From NCBI RefSeq assembly GCF_014898815.1, contig NW_026515524.1:62001-126000 (forward strand): a stretch of DNA of 64,000 bases, given 5' to 3'. Position 1 is the stretch's first letter. Each line of letters opens with the position of its first letter. Positions 1 to 9,334 of this stretch are shown here, in pieces. The notes beneath the pieces are model-generated. The model was not told the DNA's origin, did not search any database, and was given only the letters and a program-made list of their open reading frames with translations. Source of the stretch: Panonychus citri. Lineage: Eukaryota > Arthropoda > Arachnida > Trombidiformes > Tetranychidae. Position numbers and translations under genes: made by a program.

Positions 1-28
1 TCGTATTATATGTAAATTAAATCACAAA

Positions 29-1012
29 ATGATCATCACCTTTAAAAGAGTAATTATCATTACCATTTTAATTGTATTCTCAACAACGATCAGTGTGTCT
101 GCTCAAAGTACGTTGATCTCAACAATTAAATTAACTCTTGTAAATTAAATTCTCTCTTCTTTTCTCTTAATTGTCACAGATGATACTCGATGTAAAGCCT
201 TAGGGGATGAATTAGATTCACTAATTAAAGATGTACTTCACATGAAGCCGAATCCATTGTTTCCCAATTCAACTGAAAATCGAGATCTTTTCTGCCGGTA
301 TTGTATTAATATTCAATTTCCAATCGAAAACAACAAACCAATTAACCAAATTAATGAGAAACACAATTTAATTAACTTTGTTCTTTTCTAGACCATCGAA
401 AGAAGTTCTTAAAAAGGCCAATATTTACGCTAAATGTTTACCTCGATTCCAATCGCAGGTCATTTCAATCGTAGCGAAAGGAACCCGAAAACCAGTGAAA
501 CAAATCTGTGATGGAAATGGAACAAGTGAGTTAATTAATTAGAAAAGAAACAGAAAAAAATCAATAGTTAATTGTTCTTATTACTTACAGAAATCATCGA
601 GACTTATTCTTGTATGGATCAATCGTTCAAAGAGGCTCTTCATAAACAAGAATCAATTTTTCTTAATTCATTGATTGTGATTAAGGAAAAAATCTCTCAG
701 GATAAAGTTCATTCAGCTTTTTGTTGTACAGCTCGAAACATTTCTGAAAGTTTATTGGTTAATCTGCCACAGATTAAGTGTAAAGATGATCCAACAATTA
801 ACTTACCCAAATACTTTTACAATCTAATTGAAGCTTCATTAGGAGACACGTTGGACTTAATTTGTGGTTCATTTCCTTCATTCAAGGTTTGCCTTGAGAA
901 AGCCGTTGATTCAGTTAAATTGTTGGAAGACAATTATTCATCAGCAATTGATACCAAAGAAACACCTCTAGTTGAATCAGTTTTGTCAATTATTAGTAAA
1001 CTTGCAAGTTAA
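29..1012 (+). CDS. Secreted Cys-containing protein, paralog A (4 exons)
   Basis: Four coding exons: 29-107, 180-297, 392-525 and 591-1012, all with GT..AG introns and consistent phase, giving about 250 aa. The first exon is a signal peptide (hydrophobic run after a short basic N-terminus). The mature part holds scattered Cys (for example in TYSCMD, AFCCTAR and LICGS) and is predicted helical. I do not recognise the family with confidence; it resembles lineage-specific secreted arthropod proteins. The gene at 13762-14696 is a clear paralog with the same first three exon lengths and many shared motifs (DVLHM/DILHM, CCTAR/CCATR, EAIYLNSL-like). The C-terminal tail here is about 20 residues longer. 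No function is assigned. The exon model rests on splice consensus plus the paralog. Confidence 0.78.
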
Positions 1013-1237
1013 CAACAATTAACTTAATTTAATTTCAATTCTTCAATGTAAAGTATATCTAATACTTTACTTGATTTCTAAATTGTTTGACTTCAAGTGA
1101 ATTAATCAAAGATAAATCAATAAAGTTAATTATTTTCTATTCTGTAAAAAAAAAGTTAAATCAATCAATCATTTTAATCTCGTGATTAACTTTGATGATC
1201 AATTTGATTTGGATTCTTGTTCAATAAAAGATAATTG

Positions 1238-1243
1238 TTTAAA
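1238..1243. repeat. Left target-site duplication TTTAAA
   Basis: TTTAAA abuts the left terminal repeat and matches TTTAAA at 13127-13132. The last A is shared with the first base of the repeat (AGTAGTT), so one base appears lost relative to the right end. Polintons typically duplicate 6 bp. Confidence 0.6.
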
Positions 1244-1388
1244 GTAGTTATAAAAGTCTCTCTGCCCCCTTTTTTTCCTCTTTCTTTCTTTTAAACGAGA
1301 ATTTCACCACCTCTTTCTTTTTTCCCTTTCTTTTTTCTCTTTCTTTTTCTCTTTCTTTTTTCTCTTTTCTATTTAGTTAAAGGTCACG
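1243..1388 (+). repeat. Left terminal inverted repeat of Polinton
   Basis: Begins AGTAGTTATAAAAGTC and ends near TAGTTAAAGGTCAC. The reverse complement of 12974-13126 matches along its whole length with small indels. The interior is a long polypyrimidine run (CTTTCTTTTTCTC units). The AG-initial terminus fits Polinton ends. A TATAAAAG word lies 7 nt inside. Confidence 0.92.
1249..1256 (+). promoter_or_regulatory. TATA-like word in left terminal repeat
   Basis: TATAAAAG directed into the element, mirrored by the same word at the right end (13113-13120, directed inward). The nearest + strand ATG is over 200 nt away, so it may serve a leader transcript or be part of the transposase-recognition sequence rather than a promoter. 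Confidence 0.35.
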
Positions 1389-1422
1389 ACTACGTGTCAG
1401 AGGTTTTCAAATAATTACTTTC

Positions 1423-1430
1423 TATATAAG
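1423..1430 (+). promoter_or_regulatory. TATA box of the TBP-like gene
   Basis: TATATAAG lies 46 nt (first T to ATG) before the TBP-like gene and just inside the left terminal repeat. Confidence 0.55.
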
Positions 1431-1468
1431 AAATTTAAATAATTATATTAATATTCAAATTGAGTATA

Positions 1469-1969
1469 ATGTTCAATATGGATTATAAAACATTATCGAC
1501 TGAACCGGAAGTGGTTAATGTTGTGATCTCATGTATTCTTGATAAAAAGTTGAATCCAAGTGATTATGGTGAATATGACCCATGTAAATTTTCTGGAATA
1601 GTACTAAGAGATGATAAATCATGTCTTCTAATATATCATTCAACAAAAATCAATATAACAGGAGTAAAGTCACTTCTTGAAGCGGAACAAGTAATACATC
1701 GGAACTTACCGGATATCAATATAATTTCATCAAGAATTGTAAACATCACAGCTACAGCTTCAATACTACCGGAAATTAACTTCAAGGACGTTTATAATAA
1801 CGAGAACTTTTCATGGGAGCCTGAACTATTTCCTGGTATTATCTACCGGAAACGGAAACATGTTGCAACTCTCTTCCGTTCTAGGAAAGTTAACCTAACT
1901 GGATTCAAAGCAGTTGAAGAGATAGCTCCCTTTTTCAACGAGTTTCTCAAGAGTTTACCACTAATATAA
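1469..1969 (+). CDS. TATA-binding-protein-like core, Polinton-encoded
   Basis: A 166 aa intronless protein, the size of the conserved TBP core and nothing more. Two direct repeats of the TBP saddle are visible: residues ~15-78 and ~88-162. The second repeat has the TBP signature EPELFPGIIYR followed by KVNLTG (TBP: EPELFPGLIYR, KVVLTG); the first has CKFSGIVLR and KINITG (TBP: KRFAAVIMR, KMVCTG). The four DNA-kinking Phe positions are occupied by Phe41, Tyr56, Phe121 and Phe136. The two central Asn positions are Asn17 and Asn92. Outside the motifs it is clearly divergent from animal TBP, so this is not a recent host retrocopy. The frame upstream of this ATG opens with TTG; ATG 1469 (or 1478) is the likely start. 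The stop codon overlaps the TATA box of the polymerase gene. Likely role (inference): element-specific promoter recognition with host RNA polymerase II. Confidence 0.88.
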   Translation: MFNMDYKTLSTEPEVVNVVISCILDKKLNPSDYGEYDPCKFSGIVLRDDKSCLLIYHSTKINITGVKSLLEAEQVIHRNLPDINIISSRIVNITATASILPEINFKDVYNNENFSWEPELFPGIIYRKRKHVATLFRSRKVNLTGFKAVEEIAPFFNEFLKSLPLI

Positions 1970-1972
1970 AAG
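1965..1972 (+). promoter_or_regulatory. TATA box of PolB, overlapping TBP-like stop codon
   Basis: TATAAAAG, first T 36 nt before the PolB ATG at 2001. The TAA stop of the TBP-like gene (1967-1969) lies inside it. Confidence 0.6.
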
Positions 1973-2000
1973 GATCAAAAACTGGATCAGATTGATTAAA

Positions 2001-5000
2001 ATGTATTCTTGTAACAAGTGTAATAGACTATCCAAGAGAAAATATTGTTATAATTGTTCTACCAAATACAAATGTAGTGAGTGTAAACGAACATTCTTCA
2101 TTGAATCAAACTACGATGACCATAGAATCCGATGTCAGTCTAAGGAAATTTTTGGTCTAGCTGACTTTGATCCCTTTGTTTTGGTGATTAGTGCTTTCAA
2201 ACAATTTTTGGTGATCTATAAACGAAATAATCTAACATACAATGACCTGGATGAATTATTCAATGATCATCGTAGCACAATTGAAAACCTTTTTTTCTAT
2301 ATTAATGAGAAACTAAAATGTTTCAAATTTCAAATCTGTGTATTCATTCATTTCGTGAAACCAAATAATGGAAATTCAACAACGTCTTATATTTGTTCAT
2401 CTATGAAAACTATAACAACTCCATGGAATTCAATGGATATTTTAAATGAGTGTCAAGTTGAAATAAATGCAACAATCGATTCATTTACAAATAAAGGGAG
2501 TGGATGGGCCATAGATGAAATCTCTACAATTGAAATACGTGTTGCAAAATACCGTCCCGATTCTGGTGGTTGTTATAAACAAAAATTACCAGATTGGATT
2601 CATAACAAAAAAGCCCTAATCTCACCAAACTGTGAAAGAAATTGTTTCATCTACAGCGTGTTGATGGGGTTATACCCACAAGTGAAAAACGCACACAAAG
2701 TCAGTAAATATAAAAAGTATCTTGACAAGTACTATGATTTCAAAGGTGTTGTGAAAGTTTCTGAGATTCCAAAATTCGAAAAAGTACACAAATCTTCAAT
2801 CAATATTTATTCATTGGACTATGATGAAAAGTTTATCATTCCACTTCAACTATCAAAATTCCAATTCAACAAAATTATCAACTTATTTCTTCATGAAGAA
2901 CATTACTACTACATCAAAAACTTTGATCGTTTAATCAACACAGCCAATGGGAAATCATTGAAGCGATGTCACAAGTGTCTTCAAGGTTTTTCCAACATTG
3001 ATAAGTTTCTATCGCATCAACAAACGTGTCAATCCAAACAACTGGTTCTCCTCCCACAGCCCAATACAAAAATAGGATTTATAAAGTTCAAGGCTTTGGA
3101 AAAGTATCCGTTTATTGTTTACGCTGATTTTGAAACATTAGCCAAAACAATAGACAACGACATTATCTCCAATACTTTTGAATATCAAAAGCACATACCA
3201 TCTAGCTTCGGATTCGTCTGTGTAAATTGGATGGGAGAAATCATTTACTCAAAATTTTATCGAGGAACCAATACAGCGGCAATATTTTTTGATGAGTTAA
3301 ATCGTTTACCATTTCTAGTTCAACAAATCTTTTCAAACAATATTAAGCCATTGGTTACAACTATTGAACAAGATATCCAAATCCAAAATGAACCATATTG
3401 TTGGATATGTAAACAAAGGTTTGAACCTAATCAAAAAAAAGTAAGAGACCATAATCATCTATCCGGACAATTGAGAGGAGCTGCTCATTCTTGGTGTAAC
3501 CTCGAAATTCATTGGGATGGTAAAATACCAGTCGTTTTTCACAATCTTAAAAACTTTGATGGACACATTTTAGTTCAAGCAATGAATAGAAACAATGTTT
3601 CAAAAGTTTCAGTTATACCCAATACAATGGAAAATATTCAGCCATCTATAGAAGCTTCATTTTCATCGATTCATATGCGTTTTTAGCTTCAAGTCTCGAT
3701 TCATTAGCTTCTAATCTTGACGAACAAACAAAAGTGAGATTCTTATCACAAATGTTCCCAAGTGATAAGATAAATAATCTAATGAAAAAAGGAGCATTAC
3801 CATACAGTACATTGATGATTGGTCCAAGTTTGACGATACTGAATTACCACCAATTGATAAGTTTCATTCATCATTAACAAATTCAACAATAAGTGATGAA
3901 ATCTATCTACGATTACAATCAATTTGGAATGAATTCAGCTGTAAAAATCTTGGTGAATTTCAAGATATTTATCTCAAAGTAGACGTTATCCTTCTCGCCG
4001 CTATCTTTGAAAGCTTTAGAGATAGTTGTTTAAAAGAATTTCAATTAGATCCAGCTCATTACATTTCAATTCCGAGTTTATCATGGGATTCAGCCTTACG
4101 GATGACTAACGCTGGATTGGAATTACTTAGTGATATTGATATGATCACAATGATTGAAAATGGTATACGTGGTGGTATTTCCTGTGCAATGACTCATCAT
4201 GTTAAGGCTAATAATCCATTGGTCCCTGGTTATCGACCAGAGGAACCTCATTCTTACATCACATACCTCGATGTGAATAATCTTTATGGGTGGGCGTTGG
4301 CTCGTAAACTACCAACATACAACTTTAAATGGGTCGAAGATTTCGATGAGATGATCATCAAGATTAAAAATGGTGATGAAGATAAAGGATATATATTAGA
4401 GGTTGATCTTGAATACCCAACTCATCTACACGATTGGCATGATGATTATCCATTAGCTGTTGAGAAGTTGACCATCCACGAAGATAAGTTGAGTCCTCAT
4501 CAAACTCATATTTTACAACTAATGGGTGAAATTGGTCGTAAAGAGTGGCCACAGAGAAACTCATACCAAACTTGATGGATAAAAAAATATATTATATACT
4601 ACAAAAACTTGAAATACTATCTGGAAAAAGGATTAATTCTAACCAAAGTTCATCGAGCTATTGAATTTATTGAAACAGCTTGGTTGGAGCCTTATATTAT
4701 GATGTGTACAAATAAACGTCAACAAGCCAAGAACTCATTCGAAAAAGATTTATATAAATTGATGGTAAACTCTTTATATGGTAAGAGTATAGAAGACAAG
4801 AGGAAACATTCAAAAGTTGAGATACCAATGTCAAGGAAAAAAATACAAAAACTAACAAAATTATTATTCATGATTCTTGATGAAAATAAAGCTATTTGTA
4901 AGCTAAGAAATAATTCTGTTGTATTGGATAAACCAATCCATTTTGGCTTCACCGTTCTTGAGTACGCAAAGCTCAAAATGTATCAGCTTCATTATGATAC

Positions 5001-5526
5001 GTTCAAATCTTACTATGGAAACAAGATAAAACTAATCTACACTGATACCGATTCATTCATCTACCATATTCAAACAAACAACTTCACTCATGATTTAATC
5101 AACTTTAAGGATATTATGGACTTTTGTGATTACCCGAAAAATCATCCTCTTCAGTCAGATTGTCATAAAAAGATGCTTGGTTACCTCAAGGATGAGATGA
5201 ATGGAAAACCAATACACGAAGTAATAGCCATTAAACCTAAGATGTACTTGATTAAAAGTGATGAAGGTGAAAAAAAGACTGCCAAGGGGGTTCAACGAGT
5301 AGTGTTGAAACAACAAATCAAATATAACCATTTCTTTTCATGTTTATATGATTACACTACTTATCGTCATACAATGCATCGACTTCAAAGTAAGGAGCAT
5401 CAAATCTATGCTGTGTCGACTGAAAAGGTTAGCTTATCACCTTTGGATGATAAACGGTGGGCTATCAACCCAATTGAAACATACGCGTATGGAAATTATA
5501 AAATAAATATGGAGACTTTGATTTAA
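2001..5526 (+). pseudogene. Protein-primed DNA polymerase B of Polinton, frame-broken
   Basis: Replicative polymerase of the element. Visible in order: an N-terminal Cys-rich zinc-binding region (~2007-2140), a C2H2-like finger (~2967-3035), exonuclease motif I (YADFETL, ~3120), a Cys/His cluster with RDHNHLSG (~3400-3510), Exo II (HNLKNFDG, ~3540), an Exo III-like YLKVD (~3970), polymerase motif A (LDVNNLYGWA, ~4267), motif B (KLMVNSLYGK, ~4757) and motif C (YTDTDSF, 5038-5058). All key motifs are present, but the frame changes near 3650-3690, near 3810-3825 and at least twice between about 4550 and 4610, giving stops at 3684 and 4573. It is therefore scored as a pseudogene unless those shifts are assembly errors. 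The start is ATG 2001, as upstream codons in this frame offer only TTG. Described only, not reconstructed. Confidence 0.9.
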
Positions 5527-5639
5527 ATTTAAAAAACCTTTATTAAAATAATGTAATGTTCTCAGAACTCTTTACAAAAATATATTTTAAAATAAGAAGA
5601 AAATATGTTATTAAAATTATTAATAAAATACAAATTATT

Positions 5640-6056
5640 TCACAAATACTTGAACAATTTGTCATCATTATTACATTCATAAAACTTTTCAAAAAATGAT
5701 TGATAGTTAGGCGTGAATTTGAGAAATACGATACAATAGTAACCACATCTAACTGAAAGATCACCTTGTAGTTTCTTTATATTATATTTCCAACCAAATT
5801 TGGAATTCCTCTCCATGAAAGTGATAATTGATGGTGGTGGGTAACGACCATAAGAATCAAAATAGTAAGCTGGTCCATTGACAGGAAAATAAATTACAAC
5901 CCAGTGACTACCCGGCTTCCAGCTTTCATCAAGATTTACAATAAATGATCTTGGTTTAGCTATCAATGTTAGTGGTAAATGATCGATAGGAAAAACACCT
6001 CCAAAGTAAATATTCTTCTTCATATATTTGTGAATATCCCAATTTGTTAAAGCCAT
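5640..6056 (-). CDS. Adenovirus-type cysteine protease of Polinton (Pro)
   Basis: A 138 aa Ulp1/adenain-fold protease, expected to process capsid proteins during virion maturation. The catalytic layout is visible: His in GSHWVVIYF, an acidic residue in YFDSYG, and nucleophile Cys in the RCGYYCIVFL region near the C-terminus. ATG 6056 overlaps the capsid gene's stop as TAATG, so the two may be expressed together. An open TTG-initiated extension to 6062 is ignored. The frame is intact, unlike the capsid gene in front of it. No clear TATA box precedes it; only GATAAAT occurs around 6082-6088. Confidence 0.87.
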   Translation of the reverse strand: MALTNWDIHKYMKKNIYFGGVFPIDHLPLTLIAKPRSFIVNLDESWKPGSHWVVIYFPVNGPAYYFDSYGRYPPPSIITFMERNSKFGWKYNIKKLQGDLSVRCGYYCIVFLKFTPNYQSFFEKFYECNNDDKLFKYL

Positions 6057-7303
6057 TACCAATCAATAGATACGTTTCTGTATTTATCAATTTCTATCAG
6101 ATTATCAAATTGAGCAAAAACAATCATATGAATTGGTGAAGGAGTAGCTTCTTTGAATTTGACTTCAATCTTTATATTCCCTCTTTTCAATAGACTAAGG
6201 GTTCCAGTTTCACCACCAAGTGAAACATCCGGAGAGAGATCAAAAGCGTATAGACAAAATGTATCTTTAAATTCTTTATATGTTATTGTACACATTGGAA
6301 CTCCCTCATGTTGATTGATAAATCTATAGAGTCCAATAAACTCTTTCATATACAAGTTACTATCATAATCAGGATTGTAGTTATTAGTAGGAATTAAGTT
6401 CCCATTGACAGCACATGATATTGTTTTAATTCCTTGATTTCCAAATTTAAAGGGACCGTCAGAACTGTTTCCATTGATATTATCATCTTTAACGAAACCA
6501 ATAATCATTCGTCTAGGTAATATCCCATTGTAAACACTTTCAAAACTAATTGATGAATTGGACTTTGGAATAATGAAACTCTTCATATCATTTCGAGTAA
6601 CAAAGTATTTGGCTGAAGCCTTTTCAAGAGCTTCCTGAAGTCCAACACTAACATTACTAAATAATTTGACTCGTCGAATAACAATAGCCAACTCTTGAAT
6701 AGTTAATTTATAATTAATAGCTGATTCTCCAACTCCAGGTGTAGTTTTCAGAAGACCAAACTGTTGATTAGCTCTATTCATTTTGACGAGGATGGGGACA
6801 CCATTGAGTAAAAGATTATCCTGAGTACACATTGGAATATGTAATCTAAAGTAGAAATCAAAGGACTTTTTACGTTCTTTTCTATTATCAGCAGTATCCC
6901 AACCTGCTAACATCGATTTTGATGGGAATCCAAAAGTAAATCTTCAATACAAGCTTGGTAAGGATATAGATTGTTTGACCAATGTTTATAGAACCTAGAT
7001 AAAAATCAATTTGTTCAAAAGTGTTGTGGCAAATCCATCACAAATGTTGACCTTTGATACATCAATTTCAGTGTCAGTAGATGTTTTCAAACTTAATCGA
7101 ATGTAAACCATTGTTTCTGCCAAGTCTGTAAAATCATCAGAGGCTGGAATAGTAATGTCAATATTTTTTGCATTATCCAATGTCGAACTTGGCCTATATT
7201 CAACCTCATAATATGATTCAATAGCAGTTTGGGTGGGAGGAATATGAAAGAGTTCAAGCTCACTTTTTGTAGCGGGAACAGACGAGAAATGAAGATAGTC
7301 CAT
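6056..7303 (-). pseudogene. Major capsid protein of Polinton (double jelly roll), frame-broken
   Basis: Matches in style the Polinton/adintovirus hexon-like family, known in animal genomes as F54H12.2-like proteins. The N-terminal part (6995-7303, 102 codons) and the large C-terminal part (6056-6913, 285 codons) are separate frames. The ~80 nt between them still encodes recognisable family sequence in another frame, so at least two disruptions lie between about 6910 and 7000. Family landmarks include the AGW tripeptide at the start of the C-terminal part and a DLSPDVS segment. A TATA box lies at 7347-7355. The start codon overlaps the pX-like stop (TAATG). Likely nonfunctional; not reconstructed. 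Confidence 0.8.
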
Positions 7304-7689
7304 TATGTGAAAATATCTTTTCTTGTTCTCTTTCTCTTTTTCTTTACTTTATATAGACCTTTCCCAGATTGATCAATTTTTTGAGAAATTTTCTCTAAAG
7401 CTTCTTTAGCGGCGGTTTTAGCCCCTTGTTTAGCCCTATCTTTAAACGCTTCTTTTGCGTTTCTTTTAGCTAGAATATCTGAACCGACAGCTACACCCGT
7501 ACTCAACAAATGTTTTCCTAAGAACTTTAAAACGGGTATCCCAAATCGAGCAAATAGAGATCCAATACCATATCCTCTTTGATATGGTGAGCCTCTAAAT
7601 ACATTTATATCCGTTATTCCACCACCTGCTTGAGTTTCATAGTAACTCTTGAAGTTACATTCACCCGGACAATATTTTTTACGATTCAT
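7303..7689 (-). CDS. Basic pX/pVI-like minor capsid or core protein
   Basis: A 128 aa intact frame. The central YGIGSLFARFG stretch and amphipathic/hydrophobic helix (LLSTGVAVGSDIL) are followed by a strongly basic C-terminus (KVKKKRKRTRK). Gly-rich hydrophobic core plus basic tail, directly before the major capsid gene, is the usual form and place of the Polinton/adintovirus pX-like or pVI-like protein thought to condense DNA or disrupt membranes. The N-terminus has YCPGEC, a possible metal or disulfide site. Its stop forms TAATG with the capsid start. A TATATAAAG box precedes it (7722-7730). Confidence 0.68.
   Translation of the reverse strand: MNRKKYCPGECNFKSYYETQAGGGITDINVFRGSPYQRGYGIGSLFARFGIPVLKFLGKHLLSTGVAVGSDILAKRNAKEAFKDRAKQGAKTAAKEALEKISQKIDQSGKGLYKVKKKRKRTRKDIFT
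7347..7355 (-). promoter_or_regulatory. TATA box of major capsid gene
   Basis: TATATAAAG on the minus strand, 52 nt from the capsid ATG and inside the 3' coding end of the pX-like gene. Confidence 0.5.
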
Positions 7690-7707
7690 GATTGAAATTC
7701 ATCATTT

Positions 7708-8590
7708 TCAGTTGAATGACGCTTTATATAATCGTCTTCGAAAATGTAATGTAACATAAGTTCTTCCCCTAACAAATTTCATTGGGGTTCCCGTCTCGTC
7801 AGTCAAAAGTATTGAAATGTTTTTTATGTCTCCATATCGGATTGGAAAATAATATGGATTAGGAAAAACGTGACTAGATATCATTGCGTCATCGCCAGCT
7901 CGTAGAGGAATAGCTCGTAAACAATTTGACATTGAGTCACCGACATGATGTTCTCTAACAATATCAGTATACACAAAAAGGAGATTGATAAGTGAAGGAT
8001 CAGTTGGTGCATAATCTGAAGTGATGGGGATAAACTTTAAAGCTTCAGTTGCGTATTTAACATGATCAAATCCCAAACATCTAAGAAACTGTGGATCATC
8101 AAATATCGGTAAAAACTCAATTTCCTCTTCATCAAACATTCCAGAACCTTCTAGGGAGCCTGGTGATATAGTATATCTATTTCTTATCTTTTCTTTTTCA
8201 ATCTTGATTGGTTTAAATTTTGGAGAAGTTTTGGATGAAACATTGAAAGAATCTGTTGGATCAGCCAAGTAACTTATATTCATGTCTTTTAGCTTTTTAT
8301 TTAATCTACTGATAATATCTTCTATTTTTTCATTAATCTTATATTCGAAAGGAATCTTTTTCGTTCTAACTAAACCACCAATATCACGTGTTATTGATAT
8401 GTGGACTATTTTATTTTGGTCATTTTCAATTGATGTTGGATGAAAAATCGATAAGAGCTACTTCCTCACCTTCAAGTCTAATTGGTTTGTGTAAATCATT
8501 AGTAAATGAAGATAAAGTATTAGAAGGATAAGTATTCAAACTAGCATTTGATACAAGGTCAATTTGAATTGAGTCATTAAAGGAATCCAT
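7708..8590 (-). pseudogene. Penton-like minor capsid protein, one frame break
   Basis: N-terminal part from ATG 8590 carries the family's opening pattern (LVSNASLNTYPSNTLSSF, then LHKPIRLEGEEVALIDF). The C-terminal part (7708-8283 and upstream codons in that frame) has the jelly-roll end: FVYTDIVREHHVGDS, LRAIPL, YYFPIRYG and VTLHFRR. The frame changes once near 8430-8445; on both sides the reading continues, so it looks like a single indel. About 294 residues if unbroken, normal for Polinton pentons. A TATA box (8623-8629) lies 39 nt before the ATG and contains the stop codon of the neighbouring gene. Confidence 0.78.
7722..7730 (-). promoter_or_regulatory. TATA box of pX-like gene
   Basis: TATATAAAG on the minus strand, 41 nt before ATG 7689 and within the last codons of the penton-like gene. 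Confidence 0.58.
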
Positions 8591-8622
8591 TTTTTTTGTA
8601 TAAATTAATTTATTGATAAAGT

Positions 8623-8629
8623 CTTTATA
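8623..8629 (-). promoter_or_regulatory. TATA box of penton-like gene, containing upstream stop
   Basis: AATATAAAG on the minus strand, 39 nt before ATG 8590. The TAA (8625-8627) is the stop codon of the second penton-like gene. Confidence 0.58.
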
Positions 8630-9334
8630 TTGTTTCAAAGATTAAGAAAGATGGTTTTAATTGAGGAAGGCTCATTGTTAGTGTCAATAGACAGCTTATT
8701 ATTTGGAACGTTGATTTACTTTTGAACCTCCAGTTGGTTTTTACTTTTTCCAACTTGATAAATGTTAAGACTGCGGCCATCTCATTCTTTGGTATTTTAA
8801 CGGCTCTTCCATCAATGTATTGTATTCTCAATGATACATGATCCAGAAATTGAGTATTGACCCTTTGTCTAATTGGAATGGGGTAGGAATCCATGTAGAA
8901 TAGTTATTGAAAATGGCTATGACGTCACCATTATTCTCAGCGTTTGTACAGTCAGTAGTAGCTAAAATTATTCGCTCATTTTCATAATCATCATCATCAT
9001 CAACACATGGTATGATGATATCACTCAACTCAACTGTCCAATCACCATCAAGTTTGATTGGTCTATTTAAATTGTTTGTAAAGAAACTAGCGTCTCCATC
9101 CGAGTCTTCAGAAGAAAGTAGTACCAATTGAAACTTATTTTCTGGATGAAACACCTCTTTTTCTTGGGCGTCCAGGTTTTCTTTTGACTTGATCATCTGT
9201 TTTTCTTGTTTTGGGGGGACGACCAGCTTTTCCTCGAGTTGACTCGGTTGGTCTGAGCTTTGGTGGACGGCCAGGTTTTCTTTTAATTTGTTGTTGTTCA
9301 TTTTTACGTGGTCTACCTGGTTTACGTTTGACAT
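8625..9334 (-). pseudogene. Second penton-like gene, frame-broken
   Basis: From ATG 9334 the frame opens with a Lys/Gln-rich stretch read in another frame across the integrase AT-hook coding DNA. It then shows a penton-like start: FQLVLLSSEDSDG, FFTNNLNRPIKLDGDWTVEL. This frame stops near 8828, while the continuation (HVSLRIQYIDGR, then EMAAVLTF) is in the frame ending at 8625, so there is one break around 8870-8895. The opening motif (spaced Asn, L-N-R/K-P-I-K/R-L-D/E-G) is shared with the penton-like gene next door, suggesting duplication. The true start is uncertain because the N-terminal part overlaps integrase. Confidence 0.6.

Noticed and set aside
4364..4976. Minus-strand frames inside PolB
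   Set aside because: Shadows of the polymerase coding strand with no recognisable features.
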